From Natronorubrum daqingense (lineage in GTDB: Archaea > Halobacteriota > Halobacteria > Halobacteriales > Natrialbaceae), in the NCBI RefSeq assembly GCF_001971705.1, contig NZ_CP019327.1, positions 1,984,001 through 2,048,000 on the forward strand: a stretch of DNA of 64,000 bases, in the 5' to 3' direction. The notes below the pieces were generated by a model, which ran no database searches, was not told where the DNA came from, and saw nothing but the letters and a program-made list of their open reading frames with translations. Within the stretch, counting starts at the first letter, position 1. Every line of letters starts with the position of its first letter. Below, piece by piece: positions 27,427 to 36,716 of this stretch. Both the position numbers and the translations under genes were made by a program.

Positions 27427-28923
27427 TTACGGCGAGTGCGATTGGGCGTGGTCCTCGAGTATCGCTTCGGCGGTCAGTCGGCCGCTGATGAGACACATCG
27501 GGACGCCGATACCGGGCGTAGTGTCGCCCCCGACGAAGTAGAGCCCGTCGACACCCTTCGCCCGATGCGGTGGCCTGAAGAGCGAGGTCTGACGAAGGGT
27601 GTGTGCCAGCCCGAGCGCCGTTCCCTCGTAGCTGTTGTAGCGATCGGCGAAGTCCTCGACACAAAAGCGCTCCTCGAAGACGATGCGGTCGCGAACGTCG
27701 ACACCGGTCGTCGCGGCGACGTGCTCGAGCATCGTATCCCGATACGCCTCGCGGATCTCGGGCGTGTCCTCGAGGCCGGGTGCGACGGGAACGAGGACAA
27801 ACATGGCGCTGTGGCCGTCGGGGGCGACCGTCTCGTCGGTTTTGGATGGCGCGCAGAGGTAGTAAGCCGGGTCGTCGGGCCACTGGGGGTCGTCGAAAAT
27901 CTGTTCGAAGTGTCCGTGCCAGTCGGTGGGGAGAACCAACGTGTGATGTGCTAGCTCCGGAAGGTCGCCCTCGACGCCGAGGTACAGGAGGAACGCCGAT
28001 GGTGCGTAGGTTCGTGACTCCCAGTAGTCGGCGTCGTAGCCGCGGCGTTCGGGAGGTAACAGTTCCTGTTCAGTGTGGGGATAACTCGCGTTAGAGACCA
28101 CGAGATCGGACTGGAGTGGACCCCGTCTCGTTTCGACGAGAAACCCACCCTCACGGCCCTTGATCGCGGTCGCCGGTCGATCGGTGTCGTAGGTCACGCC
28201 CAGTTCGCGTCCGAGGTCGACGAACGCGTCGATGACGCCCCCGATCCCGCCCTCGGGGTACCAGACGCCGAGATTGAAATCGACATGGCTCATCAGATTG
28301 TAAAGCGCCGGCGTGTTGGTTGGCGAACCGCCCAGAAACACGAGCGTGTACTGCATAACCTGCTGCAGTTTTGGGTGATCGAAGTAGCCCTCGACGTGAT
28401 CTTGCATCGACCCGAGCAAGGAGAGACCGCGGGCCTGTCGGGCCACGTCGCGGTCGACGTACTCCCGAAGCCGGGTTCGGTCCTCGTAGACGAAGTGTTC
28501 CATCCCGACCTCGTAATTCGCCCGCGACTTCTCGAGATAGCGCTCGAGCGCCTCGCCGGCACCGGCCTCGTAGGACTCGAAGACGGCTTTCGTTCGCTCG
28601 AGGTCGGGCGTGACATCGATCCGATCGCCGTCGGTGAAGAAGAGTCGGTAGTGCGGGTCGAGGTGCGTGAGTTCGTAGTAGTCCGAGGGAGTTCGATCGA
28701 ATTCCGCGAAAAAGCGCTCGAAGACGTCGGGCATGAGGTACCACGACGGCCCCATGTCGAAGCGAAACCCCTCGGCCTCGAGTCGACTCGCCCGCCCGCC
28801 GAGTTGCTCGTTTTTCTCGATGACGCGAACGTCTGCACCGGCGTCGGCGAGGTGACACGCCGTGGATAGACCGCCGACGCCGGCCCCGATTATCACGACG
28901 GACTCGCCAGCGAGCGAATGCAT
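27427..28923 (-). CDS. crtD: Carotenoid 3,4-desaturase (CrtI/CrtD family)
   Basis: FAD-dependent desaturase of the CrtI family, the first gene of the bacterioruberin operon. 498 aa. N-terminal dinucleotide fold VVIIGAGVGGLSTACHLA, the second conserved block GGRASRLEAEGFRFDMGPSWYLMP (start about 42) and the C-terminal FAD-binding block GLYFVGGDTTPGIGVPMCLISGR. Could alternatively be a phytoene desaturase; the neighbours lyeJ and cruF favour the 3,4-desaturase role. Confidence 0.92.
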   Translation of the reverse strand: MHSLAGESVVIIGAGVGGLSTACHLADAGADVRVIEKNEQLGGRASRLEAEGFRFDMGPSWYLMPDVFERFFAEFDRTPSDYYELTHLDPHYRLFFTDGDRIDVTPDLERTKAVFESYEAGAGEALERYLEKSRANYEVGMEHFVYEDRTRLREYVDRDVARQARGLSLLGSMQDHVEGYFDHPKLQQVMQYTLVFLGGSPTNTPALYNLMSHVDFNLGVWYPEGGIGGVIDAFVDLGRELGVTYDTDRPATAIKGREGGFLVETRRGPLQSDLVVSNASYPHTEQELLPPERRGYDADYWESRTYAPSAFLLYLGVEGDLPELAHHTLVLPTDWHGHFEQIFDDPQWPDDPAYYLCAPSKTDETVAPDGHSAMFVLVPVAPGLEDTPEIREAYRDTMLEHVAATTGVDVRDRIVFEERFCVEDFADRYNSYEGTALGLAHTLRQTSLFRPPHRAKGVDGLYFVGGDTTPGIGVPMCLISGRLTAEAILEDHAQSHSP

Positions 28924-29078
28924 CTACTCAGTGGTCGAGACAGCGAGTGATGAGCGGTACGCTTGCAGGTGTCGTTCCCGTTTACGGTGAGGTGGGCTGG
29001 CTCTCTCGAGGCGGAGCGTTCGCTCGAGCAGACTGGAGAGTGCGCGGAGAAGTATCGTTCAGTGACCGAGGCCGAGAA

Positions 29079-29363
29079 TCAATCGATGTGGCCTTCGCGA
29101 CGCAGTTGATCTGCGTCCTGGCCGGTGTATCGCCATTCGATCGTCGCCTTCTCGTCTTGCCAGTCCCAGGGTTCGGCGACGACGATGTCGTCTTGTTCGA
29201 TCCACGTCCGATATTTCATTCGTCCGGGAATGCGGCCGAGGCGTTCCTTGCCGTCCTCACACCGGAGTTGGACGTGGTTTCCGCCCAGATGTTCGGTTAC
29301 GACGGCGAATACTTCATCGCTGTTGGGCATACGGAGATTCCGACGCCCGGAGTCTTCTGTCAC
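29079..29363 (-). CDS. eif1A: Translation initiation factor aIF-1A
   Basis: Small OB-fold factor that helps place the initiator tRNA on the small ribosomal subunit. 94 aa, full length. Conserved OB segments [34 protein letters not shown] and [17 protein letters not shown] in order, with an acidic tail. Haloarchaea often have more than one copy. It stands alone between crtD and the YkgJ-type gene. Confidence 0.95.
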   Translation of the reverse strand: MTEDSGRRNLRMPNSDEVFAVVTEHLGGNHVQLRCEDGKERLGRIPGRMKYRTWIEQDDIVVAEPWDWQDEKATIEWRYTGQDADQLRREGHID

Positions 29364-29568
29364 AGGTTACCTACGAACGCGAGACGGTTAAACCATTGGA
29401 GAGGCGTGATACCACATCACGAAGGTATGTCGCCCGGTTTGGCAGTCGCAACCCCACCCCGACGCCAGAACGCACCAGGATTTGTTTGATTTCCGACACT
29501 ACTCAATTCTCTGACTACCAGTTCCTTTTCTGTAATACTCTCCGTTTCGCCGATTCGAATCAAGAATA

Positions 29569-30081
29569 CTACAGTTCTCTGTTCGAATCGGGGTCGTCGA
29601 GCTCCCACAGAATTTCGGGCAAAAAGGCCTCGAGATTGTCGATAACGCTGCGGTCGCTGACATCGAGTCCCTCGCAGTGTTCGTGGGCCGACTCGCGGAT
29701 GTCGACGTGGAGGTCGCCATCCTCGAGCCAGACGGAAAGCGGGAAGACCGAACATCGCGTCGGTTTCCAGTCTTCCTCGAGGTGGAGCGTACAGAGGCCG
29801 TCCTCGCGGAGGAACGCACACGCACAGCCGTCCTCGGCGACGTGGTCGTCTCGTCCCTTTTCCTCTCGAGTGACGAACTTCTCGCCGCGAAAGTCGGTCG
29901 TCGTCTCGGCGAGGTTCGCTCGCTTGGCGAGGCCGATCAGGTCGTCGTCGTAGAGGAGGACGCCGTGGTGACAACACCACGTGCACTCCTCGACACACTC
30001 GAAGGTGAGGTCGGGATCGAACTCGACGACGACCTCACGGTCGGGGTAGACTTCGACGCGTCGCGTAGCGTTCGCGCTCAC
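29569..30081 (-). CDS. YkgJ family cysteine-cluster protein
   Basis: Metal-binding protein with CVEECTWCCHHG near the N-terminus, CACAFLREDGLCTLH in the middle and KPTRCSVFPLS, the arrangement typical of the zinc/iron-chelating family (DUF3109/YkgJ). About 170 aa if GTG 30081 is used; TTG 30108 after a GGAG sequence is an alternative, and no ATG is available close by. The frame reaches 30303 but the added N-terminus looks non-coding. Function unknown. Confidence 0.85.
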   Translation of the reverse strand: MSANATRRVEVYPDREVVVEFDPDLTFECVEECTWCCHHGVLLYDDDLIGLAKRANLAETTTDFRGEKFVTREEKGRDDHVAEDGCACAFLREDGLCTLHLEEDWKPTRCSVFPLSVWLEDGDLHVDIRESAHEHCEGLDVSDRSVIDNLEAFLPEILWELDDPDSNREL

Positions 30082-30187
30082 GAGTTGACGGAGGGACAGC
30101 GAACTCAAGTGCCTTTCTCCCTGCGTGCTCGACACCCGGGCGGCGAGGCTCGAGGAAGGGACCCCAAGATTCGCCGACGAGGGGTCG

Positions 30188-30910
30188 TCAGTCACTCGAG
30201 GACGCGACCGTGTTCTGCAGCGTTCCGACGCCCTCGTAGGTGATTTCGACGGTATCGCCGGGCTCGAGAAGCCCCGGGTTCGCCGGGCTACCGAAGGCGA
30301 CAACGTCGCCGGGCTGGAAGGTGAACCGCCGAGAGAGGTACGAGACGATTTCCTCGGGGCCGAACAGCATTAGTTCGGTGTTCGCCTCCTGACGTCGCTC
30401 CCCGGCGACATCGGTCCACATGTCGATTGCCGTCGGGTCGACGGCCGTCTCGATCCAGGGCCCGAGCGGCCCGGAGCCGTCGAAGGCCTTTCGCGCCGTT
30501 CGGCCCTGCTGGTCGAGTGCGTCCACGTCGTTCATGATGGTGTAGCCGCGCACGACGTCCGAAACCTCGGCTCTCGAGACGTCGTGACAGGGTTCGTCGA
30601 TGACGGCCGCGAGTTCGCCAGCGTACGTCAGTTCCTCGGTGAACTCGGGATAGGGAATCGGATCACGGTGGCCGAGCACCGACGCGGGGGGTTTGATGAA
30701 GAAGTCGGGTTCGTCGGGTCGCTCGTACTCCATCTGGTCGAGCGTCGCCGCGTAGTTTCGGCCGACGCAGTACAGCGCCGAGGGCTCACAGGGAGCCAAC
30801 AGTTCGCCCTCAGAGCCGACTTCGTACGCGCCGTCGTCGCCGTGGACGACGCCGTCTTCGTACCGTCCGGTGATTGTCCCATCCTCAGTCGCGATTCGTG
30901 CGAGTTTCAT
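30188..30910 (-). CDS. Fumarylacetoacetate hydrolase family protein
   Basis: 240 aa with the FAH fold: the conserved YCVGRNYA at about 46-53, FFIKPPASVLGHRDPI, and the metal-binding site EL-AVIDEPC and YTIMNDVDALDQQ. Members include 2-hydroxyhepta-2,4-diene-1,7-dioate isomerases, acylpyruvases and oxaloacetate decarboxylases; the specific substrate is not predictable. Upstream of the YkgJ-type gene on the same strand, separated by about 105 nt. Confidence 0.9.
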   Translation of the reverse strand: MKLARIATEDGTITGRYEDGVVHGDDGAYEVGSEGELLAPCEPSALYCVGRNYAATLDQMEYERPDEPDFFIKPPASVLGHRDPIPYPEFTEELTYAGELAAVIDEPCHDVSRAEVSDVVRGYTIMNDVDALDQQGRTARKAFDGSGPLGPWIETAVDPTAIDMWTDVAGERRQEANTELMLFGPEEIVSYLSRRFTFQPGDVVAFGSPANPGLLEPGDTVEITYEGVGTLQNTVASSSD

Positions 30911-31036
30911 CGTCGGGCATCTCGCAGCCGGCCGATTAGTGATATCGGTTTTCGGGCACCGGACCGTCGTCTACTCGAGTCTAACCGGCAACTGAAAGGC
31001 CGTCGTATTCTACTCTCGAGAAGGTACCGTCAACTG

Positions 31037-31285
31037 ATGTGTGCTAATTTGACGGTCGACGACGAGGGGAAACGAGTCCTCGATACGAACCGACAGGAAA
31101 TCGGCGTCGTTCGAGACGTCGAGGCGGGAATCGCGTACGTCGAACCCGGTCCGGAGATGTCCGACGCGATCAAATCTCGGCTCGAGCGCGACCGCGAGAT
31201 TACAGACGGGATGGAACAGTACCACATCAACGAAGCGCACGTCGACGAGATTACGGACGACGAAATCAGACTCCAGCGACTCTAA
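31037..31285 (+). CDS. Small PRC-barrel-like haloarchaeal protein (82 aa)
   Basis: Starts at ATG 31037 (MCANLTVDDEGKRVLD). Acidic and soluble, with the pattern VLDTNRQEIGVVRDVEAGIAYVEP of PRC-barrel-like small proteins and a C-terminal ELH-like HVDEITDDEIRLQRL. It diverges from the FAH gene. Longer frames on the plus strand are shadow. Function unknown. Confidence 0.7.
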   Translation: MCANLTVDDEGKRVLDTNRQEIGVVRDVEAGIAYVEPGPEMSDAIKSRLERDREITDGMEQYHINEAHVDEITDDEIRLQRL

Positions 31286-31485
31286 CCGTCGAAACGTCCC
31301 GGGCTTCGAACTACCGGTTCATCACCCAACCAATCCCCCGTTTTCTGGCCCCCTCATCCGACCCCCATCGGATTCGGCCGTTTCGTGTCTCACGTCTACG
31401 TTCTGACTCCACGTCCACTCAGCCAGGCTAGCCCTTCCCTCGAGTGCGTCTGGCTGTGCGAACTGTTTTCGATCGAAGCCGCAGT

Positions 31486-31692
31486 TCACTCCTCGAGCAC
31501 GAGGAACGTCCGTGCACCGCGGTGCTCGAGCGAGACCGCGTCGGTGTCGACGTTCGATGCGACGTACTCCTCGATGCCCGCCGCGTGCATGTCGGTGACG
31601 TCGATTCGACGTCGCTCCGTCGGTTCACGGCCCGGGTCGGCGTCGTAACGATCGTGTCGGTCGTGTCGATCAGTCGCTGCGATCAGTGCCAT
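31486..31692 (-). CDS. Small haloarchaeal hypothetical protein (68 aa)
   Basis: Acidic, His/Arg/Asp-rich N-terminus and a compact C-terminal strand (EHRGARTFLVLEE). No membrane segment or motif. Not recognised. The real start may be one of the internal codons. Support is limited to codon use and C-terminal hydrophobic pattern. Confidence 0.5.
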   Translation of the reverse strand: MALIAATDRHDRHDRYDADPGREPTERRRIDVTDMHAAGIEEYVASNVDTDAVSLEHRGARTFLVLEE

Positions 31693-31906
31693 ACAGGGGG
31701 ATGTGACGGGAGGTACCTTAATGCGATCCAGCCGGAGTGAAAGTGAAAGTGTGCGACAGGAGAGGTGTCCCGAACTAATTCAACAGATCGGAGCGACTCG
31801 CTCGAGACTGATTTGTGGACTTCGAGAGATGGTACCCAGACTGGTAACAGAATTTGTGACAGTCTCGAGAATGGAGACTGGTCCGGCGCGGTTTTCGACA
31901 GTGATG

Positions 31907-32329
31907 CTACCCGACCAGTTTGAGGTCGACCGTTTGATTCCCCTCGTCGGTCTCGAGTGTCACTCGCTCGCGAATCGACTCGCGAGCGCGTTCTTGCCAC
32001 GCCTCGACGGCCGCCGCGTGTTCTTTTCGGACGGCGTCCGTCTCGTCGGCGTCGGCCGCCTCCAGCGTCGACTCGAGGTCGGGATAGTCGGCGACGGCGC
32101 GCTCCTCGAGAACCGATTCGGGCGAGAGGTGGATCGCACCCGTAACCATGGTGTCGTCGGTTCGAAACACGTGGATTCGGGCGCGCATCCGCCCGTGAAA
32201 CGGCGGCGTGACGCGAAGCACGGCCGCGCCGGGATTCTCTTGCGTGTACGCGAACGCGTCGACGACGTCCGCCGGCGCGAGTGCGATCGAGCGGATCGCC
32301 GACGGGTCGACGGTATCGTCCTCGCTCAT
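31907..32329 (-). CDS. Haloarchaeal hypothetical protein (140 aa)
   Basis: Begins MSEDDTVDPSAIRSIALAPADVVDAFAYTQENPGAAVLRVTPPF, then an acidic linker and the ending LKLVG. The N-terminal half looks like a small alpha/beta domain with strands ARIHVFRTDD and GAIHLSP. Probably a conserved haloarchaeal protein (DUF8009-like) downstream of the cobamide genes, but separated by 70 nt and unrelated in obvious function. Not recognised with certainty. Confidence 0.65.
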   Translation of the reverse strand: MSEDDTVDPSAIRSIALAPADVVDAFAYTQENPGAAVLRVTPPFHGRMRARIHVFRTDDTMVTGAIHLSPESVLEERAVADYPDLESTLEAADADETDAVRKEHAAAVEAWQERARESIRERVTLETDEGNQTVDLKLVG

Positions 32330-32399
32330 CGGAGAATCGTTCGTGGCGAAGCGGGTTAACGTTTCGAGACGCTCGGCTCAGGAGCCGTCTGTCGGATCG

Positions 32400-33158
32400 T
32401 CAGCAGTCGTCGGCAGGATCGAAGACGGTCGCCCGTCCGTCGGTCGAGACGCCGTAGGGAGCCTCCGCAACCGATTCGGGGAGGGTGTGGTCACCGTCAT
32501 CGTAGTGTGCCTCGAGCGCGGCGCGTACGGCGTCTCGAACGCAGGCGCGCGCCGCCGCACCGACGTCGGTACCGCTTCCGGAGAACGCGACGCGCTCGCC
32601 CGTCGGATCGTGTCCGGCGACGATGGCGTCCGTCGTCGTCCCCGGAAAGCCGGTTTCCGCGAGCAGCGTCGTCGCCTTCGCCTCCGCAGCGACGGCGATC
32701 AGGTTCGCCAGCGCACCGGGTTCGAGTGCCCGAGTGGTCCCGATAACAACGTTGACCGTGCCGCGACCGGGCGGGACGCTCGAGGTGACATCGTCTGCGC
32801 CGTGATCGACAGTCGACGCGTCGTCGTCGGCCATCGGCAACGCGGCGGGATTCGAGATGCCGGCCGTTGCGTAAGCCGTAACGGAGCCACAGCGCGCGCC
32901 GCGGGCGTCGTCCTGATCGACGCCGGTGAGTAAAACCGGGGCCTCGAGCGGAGTGTCGAAGCCAGCGCCCTCGAGGCGCTCGTCGACGTACGCCTCAAGG
33001 TCCGTTCGGTTCCACCCCTCCGGGACCGACACGTTGTACGCAGCCGACGCGACTCGTCGGCCGCCGTTCCAGCCAGTCGAGAGCCACTCGGTTTCGGGCC
33101 GGTGAACCCGAAGCACGCCGTCGCTGCGAGTCGCGTCGTACGCGCCGTCGCCCGTCAT
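32400..33158 (-). CDS. cbiZ: Adenosylcobinamide amidohydrolase
   Basis: Salvages cobinamide by hydrolysing its amide to give adenosylcobyric acid. 252 aa from ATG 33158 (MTGDGAYDATRSD), which overlaps the cobD stop in an ATGA. Recognised by VASAAYNVSVPEGW, GARCGSVTAYATAGISNP and TVNVVIGTTRALEPGALANLIAVAAEAK in the family order, with the closing GTTTDAIV. It is the last gene of the operon. Confidence 0.92.
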   Translation of the reverse strand: MTGDGAYDATRSDGVLRVHRPETEWLSTGWNGGRRVASAAYNVSVPEGWNRTDLEAYVDERLEGAGFDTPLEAPVLLTGVDQDDARGARCGSVTAYATAGISNPAALPMADDDASTVDHGADDVTSSVPPGRGTVNVVIGTTRALEPGALANLIAVAAEAKATTLLAETGFPGTTTDAIVAGHDPTGERVAFSGSGTDVGAAARACVRDAVRAALEAHYDDGDHTLPESVAEAPYGVSTDGRATVFDPADDC

Positions 33159-34318
33159 TCGCGCGTCTCTCCATCGGTCGAGGATACGCTGCCGTTCTCG
33201 TCGGCCACATCGCTCGACGGTTCTCCTCCGCCTCGAGTGCACCCCAGCGCCTCGAGCAATCGATCGTTCGACTCGCGGTCTTTGATCGCCACGCGAACGT
33301 GCGAATCGAGCCCGCGAAACGTCGTCGCGTCGCGGATCGCCACGCCCTCGGCTCGAGCGGATTCGACGAGCGCCTCGACGGCGTCATCCGCGTCGGAGGG
33401 GGACACGGCCTCGGCGTCACCAACCCTCTCGGCGTTACCGCCGCGGTCGTCGACGGCACAGAGCAGGTAGGGCGCGTCCGAGGGAGAGACGTCGAATCGC
33501 CCCTCGAGGTGCTCGCGGAGTCGCTCGCGCTCGCGTTCGACGCGTTCGCGCGTGTCGCGAACGAACTCGTCCTGTCGCAAGCAAAATGCTCCAACACGTG
33601 CGGCCGGCGTGCCGAGCGACCAGGCGCGACGGGCCGTCTCGAGCGCGTCTCGGTTCTGCCCCGAAGCGACCGCGAAACCCGCGCGCAGCCCCGGCAGCCC
33701 GAACAGTTTGGTCAGCGAGCGTGCGACGATCACGTGCTCGGCCTCGAGCGTCGCCGCCGACGGCAGGGTGGTGAAGCCGAGAAACGCCTCGTCGACGAGT
33801 AGCGTCGTGTCGCTATCGCCACAGCGGGCCGCGAACGCAGCCAGTGCGTCGGGGTCGGCCGCTTCGCCGGTCGGGTTGTTCGGCGTGCACACGACCGCAA
33901 GCGAGTGCGTCTCGAGTCGTTCCGCTGGAACCGCCAGCAGTTCGTCGTGGGCGACGAACTCGGGAGTCGCTCCCTGGAGGTGCACTTCGCGGGCGTACTC
34001 GCCGAAGCTCGGGGCGGGGAGCACGGCCGTCTCTCCGGGCTCGAGCGCGGACTCCATCGCGAGGCGAATCGCGGCCAGTCCGCCGGGCGTCGGAATCACC
34101 TGGTCGGGTTCGCAGTCGACGAACTCGGCCGCAGCGGCCCGAAACGCCGAGTACTCGTCGTCGGGATACCGGCGGGACTCCTCGAGTGCGTCCTCGTACA
34201 CGCTCGAGACGCCCGCGGGCGTGTTCGGGTTCGTGTTCGCCGAAAAGTCGAGAATTTGCTGGTCGGGTTCGCCGCCGTGTGGGACGCGCTCGCCCGTGTG
34301 AATGGACTCAGGATCCAC
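33155..34318 (-). CDS. cobD: Threonine-phosphate decarboxylase (cobamide synthesis, PLP enzyme)
   Basis: Makes aminopropanol phosphate, which CbiB attaches. 387 aa from GTG 34318, preceded by a GGAG and overlapping cobT by 11 nt. PLP fold type I: FSANTNPNTP near the start, TPGGLAAIRLAMES, CTPNNPTGEA, LVDEAFLGF, and the Schiff-base lysine in ARSLTKLFGLPGLRAGF. An aspartate-rich insertion sits near the C-terminus. Identity rests on the cob context and on the CobD-like segment; a histidinol-phosphate aminotransferase is the main alternative. Confidence 0.85.
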   Translation of the reverse strand: MDPESIHTGERVPHGGEPDQQILDFSANTNPNTPAGVSSVYEDALEESRRYPDDEYSAFRAAAAEFVDCEPDQVIPTPGGLAAIRLAMESALEPGETAVLPAPSFGEYAREVHLQGATPEFVAHDELLAVPAERLETHSLAVVCTPNNPTGEAADPDALAAFAARCGDSDTTLLVDEAFLGFTTLPSAATLEAEHVIVARSLTKLFGLPGLRAGFAVASGQNRDALETARRAWSLGTPAARVGAFCLRQDEFVRDTRERVERERERLREHLEGRFDVSPSDAPYLLCAVDDRGGNAERVGDAEAVSPSDADDAVEALVESARAEGVAIRDATTFRGLDSHVRVAIKDRESNDRLLEALGCTRGGGEPSSDVADENGSVSSTDGETRE

Positions 34319-35333
34319 GCTCTCCCTCCGTCGGCGGCCGTGCGCGCTCGTCGTCGATCCCGAGCCGGTCGCAGACGACCTCGAATCGGTCCAGTACCGT
34401 CGGCAGTCGATCTTCGGAGACGAGCGAGAGCGCACCGCCCATCGCGACGCCCTCCTTCGCCTCGCCGGCGCAGTAGCGCTCCATCGAGACGTGCTCGCGC
34501 TCGTCGAAGCCGGGATCGGTCACCGTCAACTCGCAGTTCAGTCGATAGCAGGCCTCGCCGAGTCGATCTCCCTGCTCGTCGGCGACGAACGAGGTGGTCG
34601 CGATCGAGAGCGGCCCCTCGAGCCCAGCGTGTCGGAGGAGGGCGGCGACGGCGATCATCTGCGTGCCGCCGGCGAGCGTCACGTCGATATCGGCCTCGAG
34701 CGCACCCGTCACGAGTCCCATAACGGTCGCCTGAACCGGATCGCCCATTCGTTCGATGGCCTCGAGGGGCTGGCCGTCGAGCCCGCCGGAACGGAGGTCG
34801 CTCGCCTCGAGCGCCTCGTCGACGACGCGGCGTTTGCGCTCGATCGGGTTGGCCGGGAGCGAGGAGGAGACGGCGGCGGGTTCGCCGAGAGCAGTGAGGA
34901 CGGCGAGGGCGGTCGTCGTCCCGCCGGGGACCGTCTCGCCGATGACGAGGTCGTCGTCCGGCAGGCTCGAGGCGTAGGTCGCTGCGCGGTCGAAGATCGA
35001 CGCCGCGTCGGGTACCGGGGTTGATTCTCGGATGTCAGCGCCCGGATCGACGCCGAGGTCGACGGTCGGGGCCGCCGTCGGTTCCGCGAGTCCCGCGTCG
35101 ACGATCGAGACGTCGAACTCGCAAACTTCGCGGACGGCCCGCGTGACGGCCGCCGGCGTCGGACAGCCGTTCGGACTCACCGGGGTGACGGGAGCTGCTA
35201 CGGGCTGGCCGTAGGCGAGGATCTCGGCGTCGGCCGAGGGCGTGTGTTTCATCAACTCGGGCGTCGCGCCGGCCGCGCTGATCCCGTCGACGAGCGCCGT
35301 CTCGGTGGTTCCAGCGGGGAGCAAGAGGCGCAC
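34308..35333 (-). CDS. cobT: Archaeal CobT-type nicotinate-nucleotide-DMB phosphoribosyltransferase (TIGR00303 family)
   Basis: Makes alpha-ribazole phosphate, the lower-ligand nucleotide. 341 aa from GTG 35333 (VRLLLPAGTTET), directly after the cobY stop. Pattern GETVPGGTTTALAVLTALG, GDPVQATVMGLVTGA, AGGTQMIAVAALL and CAGEAKEGVAMGGALSL of the archaeal family. The base it activates cannot be told. The extension to 35426 is shadow. Confidence 0.88.
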   Translation of the reverse strand: MRLLLPAGTTETALVDGISAAGATPELMKHTPSADAEILAYGQPVAAPVTPVSPNGCPTPAAVTRAVREVCEFDVSIVDAGLAEPTAAPTVDLGVDPGADIRESTPVPDAASIFDRAATYASSLPDDDLVIGETVPGGTTTALAVLTALGEPAAVSSSLPANPIERKRRVVDEALEASDLRSGGLDGQPLEAIERMGDPVQATVMGLVTGALEADIDVTLAGGTQMIAVAALLRHAGLEGPLSIATTSFVADEQGDRLGEACYRLNCELTVTDPGFDEREHVSMERYCAGEAKEGVAMGGALSLVSEDRLPTVLDRFEVVCDRLGIDDERARPPTEGERGS

Positions 35334-35334
35334 G

Positions 35335-35970
35335 TTAGGGCCCCTCCGAGCTCCTCGCGGTACCAGAGGTCTCTGGATTCGGTTCGTCGGAGCGCAGGAA
35401 GCGCGTTGCAACCCGCGCGTCTTCACGTCGGTTCACGTTGATCGCGAGGCGTGGATCGTAGTGGATGTCTGTCATGGTCTGCTCAGTCGCTGTATCGCCG
35501 ACGACGTTGACCCCCGTCGGCGTGAGGTGCTCGCGCGACTCGAGGCTCGAGTCGACGCTCACGCCGAGTCGTCGTTTGAGGGAAACGGGAACGCAGACGG
35601 TTCGGGAGGCGTCGCGTCCGGCGTGTCGCTCGAGGATTCGGTCGATCGAAGCGGCCTCGAGCGCGGGCAAGTCGGCCGCGACGGTCAGAACCGGCGTCGA
35701 AATATCTGGGCGCTCGAGGAGGGACACGAGATCCGACACGTAGCCGTCGCCCGCCGTTTCGATAGTCGTAAGCGTCGCGTCGGTTTCCAGGTGTGCTCGC
35801 GTTTCGGGTGCGTTCTGTGAGACGGCGGCGTACACCGTCTCGATTCGGCTCCGCTCGAGGGCCCGGTAAACGCGATCGACCATCGCGACGCCGTCGATCG
35901 AGTGGAGAGGCTTTTCGTGAGAACTCTCGAGGCGGGTTCCCTTCCCCCCGCACATCACAAGAGCGTCCAC
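35335..35970 (-). CDS. cobY: Adenosylcobinamide-phosphate guanylyltransferase
   Basis: Archaeal guanylyltransferase, non-homologous to CobU. 211 aa from GTG 35970 (VDALVMCGGKGTRLESSHEKPL), the nucleotidyltransferase signature GGKGTRL with the conserved E-KPL. Continues with PVLTVAADLPALE. Activates AdoCbi-phosphate with GTP before CobS. Overlaps cobS by 16 nt. Confidence 0.9.
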   Translation of the reverse strand: MDALVMCGGKGTRLESSHEKPLHSIDGVAMVDRVYRALERSRIETVYAAVSQNAPETRAHLETDATLTTIETAGDGYVSDLVSLLERPDISTPVLTVAADLPALEAASIDRILERHAGRDASRTVCVPVSLKRRLGVSVDSSLESREHLTPTGVNVVGDTATEQTMTDIHYDPRLAINVNRREDARVATRFLRSDEPNPETSGTARSSEGP

Positions 35971-36716
35971 ACGATCACCCCCGCGTGGAGCCCGGCGAGT
36001 CGGCCGATTTCGTTCGCCGCGCCGAAGACGTCGCCGGTGACTCCCTCGAGGTGTCGTCTCGCCCACAGCCAAGGAAGACACGCCCCGGCGGTGGCCCCCA
36101 GTAGCGCCGTGGCGGCGACCGGTTCCGGCCACGAGAGGAAGACCACGGGAACGGCTGCGACGGCGGGCGCGGCGAACGAATGGGGGGCTGCTTTCGCCGT
36201 GAACTGACTGCCCATTCCGTCGTGGCTCGCTCGAGCGCCACAGGCCATCGCGGCCATCCCGAGTTTCGCGCCGACTTCGGCGGCGACGACGACGGCGACC
36301 GCAGTGGCAAGGGGGAGGGCGGCGACTCCGAGGGCCCCGAGCGCGAGGCCGGCGACGGCGAGCGAGACGGCGAGGAGGGCCCCCACACCAGTCGTGGTGT
36401 CTTTCAGCACCTCGCGTCTTCGGGCCGGGTCGCCGTGAACGACGAATGCGTCTCCGAGGTCGGCGACGCCGTCGAGGTGGTGGATGCCCGTGACGGCGTA
36501 GACCGCGAGCAGGTAGCCGAGCGCGATCGTTGGCTCGGGGAGCGCGTTTGCTGCCAGGAGCGGAATCGCTGCGATCGCGCCCGCGATTGCGCCGACGATC
36601 GGAAAGACGACCGGCCGTGCGCGAAACGCGTTCCAGTCGCCCTCGCGCGTGGTGACGGGCAGTCGGGTCAAAAACGCGAGTGCACCTCTGAGGGCAGCAC
36701 TCGGTGACGAGCTCAC
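35955..36716 (-). CDS. cobS: Adenosylcobinamide-GDP ribazoletransferase (CobS)
   Basis: Joins AdoCbi-GDP with alpha-ribazole phosphate. 253 aa membrane protein from GTG 36716 (in a GTGA overlap with the cbiB stop). Family motif GIHHLDGVADLGDAFVVHGDP, then several helices and KLGMAAMACGARASHDGMG-like segment. Overlaps cobY by 16 nt. The longer frame to 37001 is shadow of cbiB. Confidence 0.92.
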   Translation of the reverse strand: MSSSPSAALRGALAFLTRLPVTTREGDWNAFRARPVVFPIVGAIAGAIAAIPLLAANALPEPTIALGYLLAVYAVTGIHHLDGVADLGDAFVVHGDPARRREVLKDTTTGVGALLAVSLAVAGLALGALGVAALPLATAVAVVVAAEVGAKLGMAAMACGARASHDGMGSQFTAKAAPHSFAAPAVAAVPVVFLSWPEPVAATALLGATAGACLPWLWARRHLEGVTGDVFGAANEIGRLAGLHAGVIVWTLL

